A DNA stretch of 64,000 nucleotides from positions 1 through 64,000 of the forward strand of contig OMXX01000026.1 of NCBI GenBank assembly GCA_900315105.1, written 5' to 3'. The notes under the pieces were generated by a model. The model saw nothing but the letters and a program-made list of their open reading frames with translations. It did not search any database and was not told the origin of the DNA. This document shows, one piece after another, positions 1 through 8,911 of the stretch; positions within the stretch are counted from its first letter, which is position 1, and each line of letters opens with the position of its first letter. The position numbers and the translations under genes were made by a program. Origin of the DNA: an uncultured Prevotellaceae bacterium (GTDB taxonomy: Bacteria > Bacteroidota > Bacteroidia > Bacteroidales > Bacteroidaceae).

Positions 1-126
1 GCTGGAGTGTGGCCTGTGGTTATTGTAGAAGTCTATGAAGGAGGATATGCGCTCCCGTGCATCAATGATATTCTTGAAGCGGCGCTCATGATATATGACA
101 GTTCTACATTTTCCATCTATACCGAT
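1..126 (-). pseudogene. IS3-type transposase remnant (C-terminal part, runs off window)
   Basis: The minus-strand frame that ends at position 1 reads as the C-terminal tail of an IS3-family OrfB transposase. It has an RFKNIIDARERISSFIDFY segment followed directly by NNHRPHSS, which is typical of the end of the rve integrase core. A stop lies just upstream (127-129). The DGK..CRT stretch joins the tail with much less sequence than the family normally has, so the copy looks internally deleted. The C-terminus lies outside the window. This is pattern recognition only. Confidence 0.6.
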
Positions 127-1005
127 TTACCCTAAATTTTTGAGTTTTGGTTCTTTGACATGATTGAAAAGCTTTCATTGTGAAGCGAGCCACTTTCTTT
201 TGGTTCTATGGTTCTATAGTTCAATAATTTTTAAAGACACCCCCAATATTAATTGATAATTACGAAGTGACTTGCTTTAGCTTGTTGAAAATTAGCTCTG
301 AAGGAGCGACACCTAATAGGGCAGTCCGCAAGGGCTGTCATATAGATTGTTATAGCATATTGAGGTCTGAAGGACCGGCATCTATTGTATTTGTCTATGT
401 TTTTAGGTGTCGCACTTACAGCGCTCCTTGAATTGTATCATTCTGTATTAACGGCGCTCACGCATCGCCCTATTATGTGTCGCACCTTCGGCGCTCGCCG
501 CGACAAACTCTGCGGCTTTGCGACTTTGCGTATGGAATATTTGCTTTCGCTATCTAAAAAAACAGGACAAAACCAATAAAAACATATAAAAAAACAAAAT
601 GTTTTCCTTTGTGTTCTTTTGTTTTAATTGGTTTTTCTAAATGGCGAAAGCAACTCGTTATTTACTAAACGCAAAGGCGCTAAGGCGCAAAGATTTATTC
701 TGAACACGGAAAACTCTGAATAAAACGAAGGCTTTTTTCGCAAAGCTCAACAAGCTAAAGCAAGTCGTTTCTTTCGTGCATTCTGTGTTCGTAAAAAAAA
801 GAAAAAAACTCTGCGGCTTTGCGTCTCTGCGTTTGAGAATATGCAAAGGTTGCGGGGATTTCATATGGAAAACACTTCGAATATTTTTCAGAAACTCATT
901 TCCGAATTTCTTACTACAATGCTTTCCTTTTGGTTCTATGGTTCTATAGTTCTATATTTTTTACACACACCCTATATTGGGTGATGGATGGTGGGTGATG
1001 GGATG
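127..1005. other. Repeat-rich stretch without a convincing gene
   Basis: No ORF here looks like a real protein. The short frames at 385-579 and 658-864 fall in low-complexity DNA containing words such as CGCAAAG and GGCGCTAAGGCGC, which recur near 39500-39560. The stretch ends in a direct repeat pair (listed separately) and a GGGTGATGG-type repeat at about 975-1000. The complement of that repeat recurs inside the symporter gene and near 46660. Confidence 0.6.
193..951. repeat. Direct repeat pair, copies at 193-222 and 922-951
   Basis: The word TTTGGTTCTATGGTTCTATA is present in both copies, each beginning CTTTC. Each copy holds an internal tandem GGTTCTAT. Similarity continues for roughly 25 bp into an ACACCC-containing tail (..ATTTTTAAAGACACCCCC.. 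against ..TTTTTTACACACACCC..). Seen directly; function unknown. Confidence 0.7.
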
Positions 1006-1662
1006 TTAGCATTGTATCTTGTTCTTAATTCGCAGACAGGCTTCGACATGCATGATCCAATGGCGGGAGAAAGGCATTTGGATAAGTCCGCGTATGTCCT
1101 TGTTGCACCAATAGTCAATCAGCCAGATAGCGTTCTCGTCTTCGCTTACAACATTAAGTGACTTGAGTTCTTCTTTTCTTTCATTGCTGATTTCCCTCTT
1201 CAAATCCTCGAAAGTCAAGCCTCTGACAATTCTTTCCGTACTCGTCTTTACGTCGGAAATATAGGAATAGAGTTCTTTCAAGTCCAGTTGCCTGGAGAAT
1301 TCTGCAATCTGTTCTCTTACCAGTTCGTTACCTGTTGTGATTATCGGAGCCCCGATTCTCTTCTGATAATCCTTCTCGAAGAAAACCTGCGTGTCTCCTT
1401 TTATCAGCGTGTGAGCAACAATGTCTTCTATGCGGAAGATATGCCATAGGGAATATGCTATCGTCTTGCTGTGATAGCCGTCTGCTCCCATAAACGGAAT
1501 GGCATCGAAATCATCTCTGGATAGTTCTTCGTGAAAACACATTATCGTATCCATCAGATTATTTCGAAGTTCAAACAAAGAGGAAAGACCTGTTTCATAG
1601 GTGTCCTTCTTCTTTATCTGACTCTGCATCGCCTTGTTCAAATCAGACCATTCTTTGTTCAT
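1006..1662 (-). CDS. DinB-like (DinB/YfiT superfamily) protein
   Basis: A 218-residue soluble protein. The pattern fits the DinB/YfiT four-helix bundle: a histidine in AYSLWHIFRIED in the first third and a second pair in MPFSRHWIMHVEA near the C-terminus, which in this superfamily bind a divalent metal. Members act as thiol transferases or are uncharacterised, so no reaction is assigned. It starts with ATG and is followed after about 20 bp by the 3' end of an antiporter gene on the same strand; the spacer is a TTTAGAGGTTAGAG tandem repeat. It could be co-transcribed with the antiporter. The family call rests on histidine spacing and helical character. Confidence 0.6.
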   Translation of the reverse strand: MNKEWSDLNKAMQSQIKKKDTYETGLSSLFELRNNLMDTIMCFHEELSRDDFDAIPFMGADGYHSKTIAYSLWHIFRIEDIVAHTLIKGDTQVFFEKDYQKRIGAPIITTGNELVREQIAEFSRQLDLKELYSYISDVKTSTERIVRGLTFEDLKREISNERKEELKSLNVVSEDENAIWLIDYWCNKDIRGLIQMPFSRHWIMHVEACLRIKNKIQC

Positions 1663-1685
1663 TGAGTGAGTTTAGAGGTTAGAGT

Positions 1686-3938
1686 TTAGAGGTTAGAGGT
1701 TAGTTTCGCTATGTTCACGTCCTCGCCTACGAGCCAGAGTATGTCGTCACGCTTGAAGGTGTAGTATGGTGACACGTTGCTGAGGCTTTCCTCGCCCGAC
1801 TCTAGACCTACTACCATGCAGTTGTATTTGTCGCGTATGCCACTCTCCATGAGGGTTTTACCGAGGAAACGGCTATCGCTGCCGATTATGATGCGCTCAA
1901 GCTTCATCTCGCGGCGCTCTATGTCATAGTCTTCAGGATAGGTCTCTTTCTGGAGCGTAGAGTCGAGATTGGAGAGGTGCTCGTCGTCGCCGATGACGCT
2001 GAGACGGTCGCCCGGAAATACCGTGTCGTTGGCAGAAGGGATGTTGATTCGCCTTGAGCCTCTGAGTATGCTTGCCACGTTGATGCCGAAACGCTGGTTG
2101 AGTTGCAGTTCTCGGAGTGTCTTTCCTGCCCAGAGACTGTCGTCGGGCACGGTGACCTCGGAGATATGCAGGTCGTGGTTGAGCATGCGTTCTTCGAAGA
2201 GAGGACGACGCTTGCCCGCCGCCTGTTCGGCTATGTCGCGAGAGCGCAGGTTCTGCATGAACATTCGTTCCATGCGTATGCTACTGCGTTTCAGGGTGCG
2301 TGACATCACCATTATGATGATGGCGATGAGGGCAATGCAGAGCAAAAGGGCTGTGGAGAAGTTGGTCATGTTCTTGAACACATAGAACACGAAACTCATG
2401 GCGATGACGATGCGTGCCAGTATAGTTGAGATAAGGGGCAGACGGTTGTGATTGCTCTCAAGCCACAGAGCCTTGAACTCCTCGCTGTTGTTCTTCTTCA
2501 CTATCATTGCACGGAGGAATGGGGAGATGAGGAGTACGGTGAGGATGCTGCATACCACGGCTGTCCATTCGCCCGGTATGAGGCGACGGCTGAACGGCAG
2601 GAACAGGTTCTCCATCAATGCTATGGCTGCTATGCAGAGTATGGCGTAAACGGCGGTGTTGAAGCCCATGGAGCGGAGCAGCGAGCGCCAATTGGTCTTT
2701 GTGGAGAGTGATGACGGCATCTTCATTGATGCGCGGTTGATGCGCTGCACCCATACCTCAGGAAGTCTGGCCTCAAGGATGTGGTATGCAGGTACGGCTC
2801 CGCGTATCATATAAGGTGTGAGGAATGTTGTGATAACCGATACAGCCACCACGACAGGGTAGAGGAAATCGCCTATGACACCGAGGGAAAGTCCGAGGGA
2901 GGCGATGATGAATGCAAACTCACCTATCTGTGCCATGGAGAATCCGCAGCGCAGGGCCTGTTTCAGAGGCTGTCCGGAGAGCAGATATCCGAAGGAGCCG
3001 AGGGTGCTCTGGCCAATGAGAATGGCAAGCGTGATGACGATGATAGGCAGGGCGTAGTCGATGAGAATCTGCGGCTGCACAAGCATACCCACAGAGACGA
3101 AGAAAACGGCTCCGAAGAGGTTTTTCACAGGTTCTACCACCTTTATTATCTTATCAGCCTCGACAGTCTCGGCAAGGATGCTACCCATGATGAATGCTCC
3201 GAAAGCGCTTGAGAATCCCACCTGAGTGCTTATAACCGCCATCAGACAGCATAAGCCGAGCGACACGATGAGAAGTGTCTCGGAGTTCATCAGCTTGCGC
3301 ACGCTTCGCAGGAATATTGGTATTACGAAGATACCCACCACGAGCCATACGGTGAGGAAGAAGGCGATGCGGAGTATCGAGTTCACCATCTGGCTGCCGT
3401 CGGGCGAGTTGCCGCTTGCCACCGCACTCAGCATCACCATCATGACGATGGCGAGGATGTCTTCGAGGATGAGTACGCTCATCACCAAGCCTGCGAATTT
3501 CTGCTGACGAAGTCCGAGGTCGTCAAATGCCTTGTATATGATTGTTGTTGACGACATGGCAAGCATACCGCCGAGGAATATGCAGTTTATCTGGCTCCAG
3601 GAGAACAGTTTTCCCACGCAGATGCCCATGAGCATCATGGAGAAGACGATGGTGAGGGCGGCTATGATGGGCGCACTTCCCATCTTGAGAATCTTCTTGA
3701 AGGAGAAGTCGAGACCGAGGGAGAAAAGCAGGAACATCACGCCGATGTCAGCCCACGATTGTATGTTCTCCTTATCCACCGCAAGGGGTAGCAGCGGCAT
3801 GTGGGGAGATACGAGGAAGCCTGCCATTATGTAACCTAAGACGAGCGGCTGCTTCAGTTTCTTGAACAACAGGGTAACGATGCCTGCCACGATGAGAATG
3901 ACGGCAAGGTCCTGAACTAATGATGGGATTTCGGACAT
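1686..3938 (-). CDS. CPA2-type monovalent cation:proton antiporter with C-terminal TrkA-C domains
   Basis: An inner-membrane antiporter of about 750 residues. The first 390 residues hold 11-13 hydrophobic segments of the Na+/H+ exchanger fold, including LGYIMAGFLVSPHMP, GVMFLLFSLGLDFS and GFSSAFGAFIMGSILAET. Further membrane segments (about 430-550) and two regions resembling regulatory TrkA-C domains follow (LWAGKTLRELQLN.. and SRFLGKTLMESGI..). It probably exchanges K+ or Na+ for protons under ligand control. The reading frame extends upstream to a GTG (3956), but the ATG at 3938 gives a more natural N-terminus, MSEIPSLVQDLAVILI. The last residues (KLTSNL) are encoded by a tandem TTAGAGGTTAGAG repeat. 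Confidence 0.85.
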   Translation of the reverse strand: MSEIPSLVQDLAVILIVAGIVTLLFKKLKQPLVLGYIMAGFLVSPHMPLLPLAVDKENIQSWADIGVMFLLFSLGLDFSFKKILKMGSAPIIAALTIVFSMMLMGICVGKLFSWSQINCIFLGGMLAMSSTTIIYKAFDDLGLRQQKFAGLVMSVLILEDILAIVMMVMLSAVASGNSPDGSQMVNSILRIAFFLTVWLVVGIFVIPIFLRSVRKLMNSETLLIVSLGLCCLMAVISTQVGFSSAFGAFIMGSILAETVEADKIIKVVEPVKNLFGAVFFVSVGMLVQPQILIDYALPIIVITLAILIGQSTLGSFGYLLSGQPLKQALRCGFSMAQIGEFAFIIASLGLSLGVIGDFLYPVVVAVSVITTFLTPYMIRGAVPAYHILEARLPEVWVQRINRASMKMPSSLSTKTNWRSLLRSMGFNTAVYAILCIAAIALMENLFLPFSRRLIPGEWTAVVCSILTVLLISPFLRAMIVKKNNSEEFKALWLESNHNRLPLISTILARIVIAMSFVFYVFKNMTNFSTALLLCIALIAIIIMVMSRTLKRSSIRMERMFMQNLRSRDIAEQAAGKRRPLFEERMLNHDLHISEVTVPDDSLWAGKTLRELQLNQRFGINVASILRGSRRINIPSANDTVFPGDRLSVIGDDEHLSNLDSTLQKETYPEDYDIERREMKLERIIIGSDSRFLGKTLMESGIRDKYNCMVVGLESGEESLSNVSPYYTFKRDDILWLVGEDVNIAKLTSNL

Positions 3939-3960
3939 AAGAGTAAAAAAGACCACAACA

Positions 3961-4153
3961 GCCCCTCACCCGCCCTGCGGGCACCCTCTCCCCAAGGGGC
4001 GAGGGGGAAGTTACACTTGAATGCTGTGGGATGCTGTTGCTTTTAACTTTTCAATTTTTAAATTTTACTTGTAGGGTTTTGCCCATGATTGGAAATACTA
4101 ACTTTTCTCCTCGCCCCTTGGGGAGAGGATGCCCGTAGGGCAGGTGAGGGGCT
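3961..4153. repeat. Inverted pair of GC-rich palindromic arms (type with GCCCTGCGGGC core)
   Basis: Left arm 3961-4007 (CCCCTCACCCGCCCTGCGGG.., then CCCCAAGGGGCGAGGGGG) and right arm 4108-4153 are near-complementary. They flank a short AT-rich spacer between the antiporter start and the pepT stop. Each arm also holds its own small palindromes (CCCTGCGGG, CCCCAAGGGG). Other pairs of the same architecture recur through the window. Confidence 0.85.
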
Positions 4154-4158
4154 GTTGG

Positions 4159-5376
4159 TTAGTTTTGGCTTATCGCTAACTTTACCACTACCTCCATCGC
4201 CTTCTCCATCACCTGCACGGAGATGAATTCGTAAGGACCGTGGAAGTTGACGCCACCTGCGAAGATGTTAGGGCATGGCAGACCCATGAATGAGAGCTGG
4301 GCACCGTCGGTACCGCCGCGAATAGGCATCACCTTCGGTTTCACTCCGACCTCTTCCATTGCCTTGAGCACGTTGTTGATGATGTGCATCTGAGGGTCGA
4401 TCTTCTCCTTCATGTTATAGTACTGGTCGGTTACTATGACCTCGCAGATGTCGGAGCCGTAGCGCTCGTTTATTATCTCGCCGCACTTGCGCATAAAGTT
4501 TTTACGCTCCTCGAAGATCTTGCGGTCATGGTCGCGTATGATATATGACAGACGAGCCTTCTCCACGTTGCCCTCCATGCCTGTGAGGTGGTAGAAACCC
4601 TCGTAGCCTTCGGTTGTCTCCGGGGTCTCGGAAGAAGGAATCAGGGCAGCAAACTCGCTTGCTATGCGTGCTGCATTGAGCATCTTACCCTTGGCATAGC
4701 CGGGATGAACGCTCGTGCCTGTGATGTTTATCTTGGCAGATGCTGCGTTGAAGTTCTCGTATTCGAGTTCGCCGACGTCGCCGCCATCCATTGTGTAAGC
4801 CCATTCACAGCCGAACTTCTCCACATTGAAATGATGCGCACCCATACCTATCTCCTCGTCGGGATTGAAGGCGATGCGTATGTCGCCATGCTCAATTTCC
4901 GGATGCTGCTTGAGATAAACCATAGCCTGAACGATTTCGGCAATACCGGCCTTGTCGTCAGCACCGAGTAGGGTAGTGCCGTCGGTTATGATAAGGTCCT
5001 CGCCTATGTGCTCAAGGAGTTCCGGGAACTTCTCAGGCGACAGTTCCATGCCCTCTACTCTTCCTTGCGTGATGACCTTGCCATCGTAGGACTTAACAAT
5101 CTGTGCCTTGATGTTTGCGCCTGAACAGTCGGGAGAAGTATCGTAGTGGGCAATGAAGCCGATAGTAGGCACCTGCTTTGAGGTGTTGCCCTTGAGGGTG
5201 GCGTAGATATATCCCATATCGTCCATTTCCACATCTGAGAGCCCCTCTGCAATGAGTTCGTCTTTTAGGAATCGGGCGAAGACAAGTTGCTTGGCAGTAC
5301 TTGGTACGGTACTGCTATCTTCGCATGACTGCGTGTCAAACTGAGTGTATCTGATGAATCGTTCGGTGATAGTCAT
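4159..5376 (-). CDS. pepT: Peptidase T (tripeptide aminopeptidase)
   Basis: A 405-residue cytoplasmic M20B zinc aminopeptidase that releases N-terminal residues from tripeptides. Metal and catalytic residues are visible: IAHYDTSPD (His77, Asp79), [11 protein letters not shown] (Asp140), NPDEEIG (Glu174-Glu175), and a late histidine in NFHGPYEFI. Length is normal for PepT. It starts with ATG at 5376. A -7 box (TAACTTTG) lies about 90 bp upstream on the same strand. It appears monocistronic, bounded on both sides by GC-rich inverted repeat pairs. Confidence 0.93.
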   Translation of the reverse strand: MTITERFIRYTQFDTQSCEDSSTVPSTAKQLVFARFLKDELIAEGLSDVEMDDMGYIYATLKGNTSKQVPTIGFIAHYDTSPDCSGANIKAQIVKSYDGKVITQGRVEGMELSPEKFPELLEHIGEDLIITDGTTLLGADDKAGIAEIVQAMVYLKQHPEIEHGDIRIAFNPDEEIGMGAHHFNVEKFGCEWAYTMDGGDVGELEYENFNAASAKINITGTSVHPGYAKGKMLNAARIASEFAALIPSSETPETTEGYEGFYHLTGMEGNVEKARLSYIIRDHDRKIFEERKNFMRKCGEIINERYGSDICEVIVTDQYYNMKEKIDPQMHIINNVLKAMEEVGVKPKVMPIRGGTDGAQLSFMGLPCPNIFAGGVNFHGPYEFISVQVMEKAMEVVVKLAISQN

Positions 5377-5462
5377 AAGATTAAAAGCTAAAGCCTAACC
5401 AAGCCTTCCCAAAGGGAAGGATGTTTGATAGTATTATTGTTGAATTTATAAGAATAACTCGA

Positions 5463-5470
5463 CAAAGTTA
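5463..5470 (-). promoter_or_regulatory. Bacteroidetes -7 box for pepT
   Basis: The minus strand reads TAACTTTG, matching the TAnnTTTG -7 consensus used by the Bacteroidetes primary sigma factor. It lies 87 bp upstream of the pepT ATG. Confidence 0.6.
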
Positions 5471-5553
5471 ATAATTTTTATCCACAAAACCAAAAATAAA
5501 CGTAATAAACCATATATTTTTCAGAAAATAGAACATTTCTCAAAAATTATCGT

Positions 5554-5561
5554 TATCTTTG
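5554..5561 (+). promoter_or_regulatory. Bacteroidetes -7 box for the PfkB kinase operon
   Basis: TATCTTTG on the plus strand fits TAnnTTTG. It lies about 95 bp upstream of the kinase start; the right palindromic arm (5607-5644) would fall in the 5' UTR. Confidence 0.65.
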
Positions 5562-5655
5562 TAAGCAATATTTAATTCGGCTAACCCATTTAAGGAAGAA
5601 TACTATAAAACATCCTTCCCTTTGGGAAGGCTTGGTTAGGCTTTAATTAGGCTTT

Positions 5656-6591
5656 ATGATAATAGGAATTGGTGAGACTATTCTCGATATAATATTCAAA
5701 AACGACCAGCCGGTGGCAGCCGTGCCGGGTGGCAGTACTTTCAATGCGCTGATATCATTGGGCAGGGTGTTAGGTGGAAATCCTCCTGTACTCTTTGTTA
5801 CCGAAGTGGGCAATGACCATGTCGGTGATATCATAGTAAACTTCCTTGCTGACAATGGCGTGTCGGCAGAGTATGTGAATCGCAGGGAGAACAGTAAGTC
5901 GCATATATCACTTGCTTTCCTTGATGAACACAACGATGCGCAGTATCAGTTCTATAAGGATCATGCCAATGTGTCGATAGAGAATAAGTTTCCGGAGGTG
6001 AAGAAGGGTGATATCGTGGTATTCGGTTCTTTCTTCGCTGTGAATCCTGTTTTGCGCCCACTTGTAAAGGCATTCCTTGAGAGTGCTTACAACGCAGGTG
6101 CTTTCATCTATTATGATATCAACTTCCGTGCATCGCATATTGATGATATTCCTGTCATTCTCCCAGCCATTATCGAGAATATGAAGATGTCTTCGGTGGT
6201 GAGGGGGTCGCTTGAGGACTTCCAGTATCTCTATGCCACGCCTGATGCTCCTATAACAGCTGCGGAGGTGTATGGCAGGTACATAAAGCCGCATTGTCCT
6301 TGCTTTATCTGTACCAATGGAGGCAAACCAGTTGAGCTTTTCACCCCTGCCATTCGTGCGGAATTCCCTACGGCTCCTGTTAAGACCGTGAGCACAATCG
6401 GGGCTGGTGATAACTTCAATGCCGGCTTTGTGTATGGTGTTTACAAGGCATATGGAGATGGAAAGGAACTCGCATTTGACAAGATGCCTGTAGAGGCATG
6501 GCAACCGCTTATTGCATCGGGCCAGCGTTTCTCAAGTGCCGTTTGCCAGTCGTTTGATAATTATGTAGATAAGAATTTCTGTATATCATGA
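5656..6591 (+). CDS. PfkB-family carbohydrate kinase (fructokinase-like)
   Basis: A 311-residue cytoplasmic sugar kinase of the ribokinase/PfkB fold. The N-terminal motif PGGSTFNALISLGRVLGG and the C-terminal anion-hole/catalytic motif STIGAGDNFNAGF (Asp as base) are both present; the usual threonine pair before GAGD is replaced by STI. The substrate cannot be read from the sequence; fructose is common for this subgroup. It starts ATG at 5656 and overlaps the next gene by ATGA, so the two are probably translationally coupled. Confidence 0.8.
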   Translation: MIIGIGETILDIIFKNDQPVAAVPGGSTFNALISLGRVLGGNPPVLFVTEVGNDHVGDIIVNFLADNGVSAEYVNRRENSKSHISLAFLDEHNDAQYQFYKDHANVSIENKFPEVKKGDIVVFGSFFAVNPVLRPLVKAFLESAYNAGAFIYYDINFRASHIDDIPVILPAIIENMKMSSVVRGSLEDFQYLYATPDAPITAAEVYGRYIKPHCPCFICTNGGKPVELFTPAIRAEFPTAPVKTVSTIGAGDNFNAGFVYGVYKAYGDGKELAFDKMPVEAWQPLIASGQRFSSAVCQSFDNYVDKNFCIS

Positions 6592-7364
6592 GAATCTTTA
6601 AATTGTCCATAGGACTCATTCTTGCAGTTTCCCTTTGCTCCAGTCTTTGTTCTTGCAAGGCTGAGAATAAAGGGGATGTGAATGATGTGCAGTCTGACAG
6701 CTTGGCTGTAAAGACTGAACCTCAATACATTATTCAATATGAGGATGATCCGTTCTATAAATTCCTTTGCTCTCTTCCAAGAAAGAAGAGGATGGCAGAG
6801 ATAATGAATTACAAGGGAGAGGATGCTGGGATGAGCTATTATAAATATTGTGTGATAGACTTCCCTCTGCTTAGTCCTGTGGAACAATGTGCCGATGTGT
6901 GTATGCATCTGCGTGCGGAGTATTTCTTCCGTCAGAAGCAATACGGTAAGATTCACTTTCATGATGTGGGTGGCAAGGACCATAAATACACAGGTGGCGC
7001 ATCCCGACAGGCTCTTAATGCCTATCTGAAAAAGATATACAATATATCGAATACAGCCTCTATGTATGCCGAGATGCAGATAGTACCATCGCTAAGTGAT
7101 ATTCGTCCGGGCGATGTGCTTATCTATCCTGCCAAGGGAAATAAACTCGGGCATGTGGTTATGGTAAGTGAAGTGGCTAAGGATTCAAAGGGTGATATCT
7201 ACTTTCAGGTTATTCAAGGTTTCACCCCCGCTTGTGAACTGCATATCGTGAAGAATAACGATGTTTCGGGAAACACCCCATGGTTCAAACTCGATCCGAA
7301 TGCCGATGTCGTGAAGATTGATAATTTCACTTTCAGAAAGGATCAGTTGAGAAGATGGAAGTAA
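6588..7364 (+). CDS. Lipoprotein, DUF4846-like
   Basis: A 258-residue exported protein. The N-terminus is a lipoprotein signal (hydrophobic stretch then SSLCSCKAENKG, lipid attachment probably at the cysteine before KAENKG). The body contains YYKYCVIDFPLLSP, a QCADVCMHLRAEYFF helix and RPGDVLIYPAKGNKLGHVVMV, which fits the DUF4846 family as I remember it. The PGD..GH.VMV pattern also resembles NlpC/P60-type hydrolases. No function is established. The start overlaps the kinase stop (ATGA), so it is expressed with it. Confidence 0.6.
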   Translation: MRIFKLSIGLILAVSLCSSLCSCKAENKGDVNDVQSDSLAVKTEPQYIIQYEDDPFYKFLCSLPRKKRMAEIMNYKGEDAGMSYYKYCVIDFPLLSPVEQCADVCMHLRAEYFFRQKQYGKIHFHDVGGKDHKYTGGASRQALNAYLKKIYNISNTASMYAEMQIVPSLSDIRPGDVLIYPAKGNKLGHVVMVSEVAKDSKGDIYFQVIQGFTPACELHIVKNNDVSGNTPWFKLDPNADVVKIDNFTFRKDQLRRWK

Positions 7365-7462
7365 ATACCCAAAATTGCAATCTCTGACTTTACAAAAATA
7401 TTATTTTTTGCTAATTTTGGTGCAAAATTGTTCTTTTTTTCTTTTCTTTCATAAAGAAATAC

Positions 7463-7470
7463 TATATTTG
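7463..7470 (+). promoter_or_regulatory. Bacteroidetes -7 box
   Basis: TATATTTG fits TAnnTTTG and is followed by GTAGCC. It lies 52 bp upstream of the DUF4332 gene's ATG. Confidence 0.65.
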
Positions 7471-7521
7471 TAGCCGTGAATTGAAAATTCAGCTAATTTA
7501 AAACCTAAAAAATTATTGACT

Positions 7522-7929
7522 ATGGCTTACAAAGTAGAAAGAATTGAAGGTATTGGTTCCGTGTATGGTGAGAAACTGATAGCTGTGGGTATCAAGACAA
7601 CAGAGCAGCTTCTTGCCAAGTGTGCAACTCCAAAGGGACGTAAGGATCTTGAGAAGGAGACTGGAATTTCCGGCGCTCTTATTTTGAAATGGGCAAATCA
7701 TGCAGACCTTATGCGTATCAAGGGCGTTGCAGGTCAGTTCTCAGAATTGCTTGAGGCTGCAGGCGTTGATACCGTCAAGGAGTTGAAGAATCGTGTTGCT
7801 GCTAATCTGCAGCCAAAGATGGAGGAGGTTAATCAGAAGAAGAACCTCGTAAACCGTGTTCCAAGTCTCTCTGAGGTTGAGAGAATGATTGCACAGGCAA
7901 AGGAACTTAAGCCAATGATGACTTATTAA
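7522..7929 (+). CDS. DUF4332 helix-hairpin-helix protein
   Basis: A 135-residue small basic protein with two helix-hairpin-helix-like units: IEGIGSVYGEKLIAVGI near the start and IKGVAGQFSELLEAAGV in the middle. This is the arrangement of DUF4332 proteins, presumed nucleic-acid binding. ATG at 7522 is chosen over an in-frame TTG two codons earlier. It has its own promoter, and a strong terminator follows at 8031-8073. Confidence 0.75.
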   Translation: MAYKVERIEGIGSVYGEKLIAVGIKTTEQLLAKCATPKGRKDLEKETGISGALILKWANHADLMRIKGVAGQFSELLEAAGVDTVKELKNRVAANLQPKMEEVNQKKNLVNRVPSLSEVERMIAQAKELKPMMTY

Positions 7930-7930
7930 A

Positions 7931-8147
7931 GACCCACCCCCTTGCCCCTTCCCATAGAGGGAGGGGAGTAGAATGTACTTCTGATCATAAGGGGGTAAGG
8001 TGCAAGGCTTGACAAAATAAAATAAAAACAAAATACCAATCCAGTTCTTTTTTGAATCGGATTGGTATTTTCATTATGTGATTTTGTAATAATCCTTAAT
8101 TATACTATTTACTCCCCTCCCTTTATGGGAGGGGTAAGGGGGGGGGC
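7931..8147. repeat. Inverted pair of GC-rich arms (CCCTCCC..GGGAGGGG type)
   Basis: Left arm 7931-7970 and right arm 8111-8147 are reverse complements with cores CCCTTCCCATAGAGGGAGGGG and its partner. They enclose a bidirectional terminator between convergent genes. The right arm is preceded by ATACTAT (8102-8108), the inner word seen in other pairs. Confidence 0.85.
8031..8073. terminator. Bidirectional intrinsic terminator
   Basis: A perfect 12-bp stem AAATACCAATCC / GGATTGGTATTT (8031-8042 with 8059-8070) closes a T-rich loop. It lies between the convergent DUF4332 and mlaF genes. T-runs follow on the plus strand and A-rich sequence precedes, so it can serve both directions. Confidence 0.8.
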
Positions 8148-8149
8148 TT

Positions 8150-8911
8150 TTAATTCTTTCCCATCACCTGCTTTACTTTCTTGAACAAATCAGAAGCGAA
8201 GACAAGTTCGTTTAGCTCTTCGTTTGTGCTGTCCATTACCATTGTCTTGTCACCTTCCCATTCCTTTCTGCCCTTGCAGATGAAAATGATATTGTCACCG
8301 ATACCCATTACGGAGTTCATGTCGTGGGTGTTGATGATGGTCGTCATGCCGAATTCCTCTGTAATACTGTGAAGGAGTTCATCGATAACGAGTGATGTCT
8401 TTGGGTCGAGACCTGAGTTTGGCTCGTCGCAGAAAAGATACTTCGGATTGAGAACGATAGCACGAGCAATGGCTACACGCTTCTGCATGCCGCCTGAAAT
8501 CTCACCAGGGAACTTATGCTGCGCATCTATGAGGTTCACACGGTCTAGACATTCCTGAGCGCGACGCACACGCTCGTTATATGTCATCGTTGAGAACATA
8601 TCGAGTGGGAACATCACGTTCTCAAGTACGTTGATAGAGTCGAAGAGGGCAGCCGACTGGAATATCATTCCCATCTCACGGCGCATCTCTATCTTCTCAC
8701 GCTTTGACATGGTGACAAAGTTGCGCCCATCATAGAGAACCTCGCCCTTTGTAGGGTCGAAAAGTCCTACGAGGTTCTTCATCAGAACGGTCTTTCCTGA
8801 ACCTGACTGTCCGATGATGAGATTCGTCTTGCCATTCTCAAATACTGCGTTTATATCCTTCAGTACTTCCTTGTCTTCGAAGGATTTATATAGGTGCTTA
8901 ACTTCAATCAT
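8150..8911 (-). CDS. mlaF: MlaF-like ABC transporter ATP-binding protein
   Basis: A 253-residue ATPase with Walker A GQSGSGKT, ABC signature ISGGMQKR, Walker B YLFCDEPNSGLDP and a late switch histidine (NTHDM). The GMQKR signature and the adjacent MlaE-type permease point to the maintenance-of-lipid-asymmetry system, which moves phospholipids between the membranes. It overlaps the permease stop by ATGA. The MCE substrate-binding subunit is not in this window. Confidence 0.85.
   Translation of the reverse strand: MIEVKHLYKSFEDKEVLKDINAVFENGKTNLIIGQSGSGKTVLMKNLVGLFDPTKGEVLYDGRNFVTMSKREKIEMRREMGMIFQSAALFDSINVLENVMFPLDMFSTMTYNERVRRAQECLDRVNLIDAQHKFPGEISGGMQKRVAIARAIVLNPKYLFCDEPNSGLDPKTSLVIDELLHSITEEFGMTTIINTHDMNSVMGIGDNIIFICKGRKEWEGDKTMVMDSTNEELNELVFASDLFKKVKQVMGKN

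Larger units (their letters stand above)
5391..5644. repeat. Inverted pair of palindromic arms (GCCTAACCAAGCCTTCCC type)
   Basis: Left arm 5391-5425 (GCCTAACCAAGCCTTCCC.. with core CCTTCCCAAAGGGAAGG) and right arm 5607-5644 are reverse complements. They enclose the divergent pepT/kinase promoter region. The inner side carries a second inverted word, ATAGTATT (5428-5435) and AATACTAT (5599-5606). The same arm type recurs at 38132-38320. Confidence 0.9.

Noticed and set aside
385..864. Short ORFs in the left repeat region
   Set aside because: Low-complexity translations of CGCAAAG/GGCGCT repeats with no family pattern or start signal.
2781..3212. A 143-codon plus-strand ORF inside the antiporter gene
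   Set aside because: Shadow frame of the antiporter; its composition is a reflection of membrane-helix codons.
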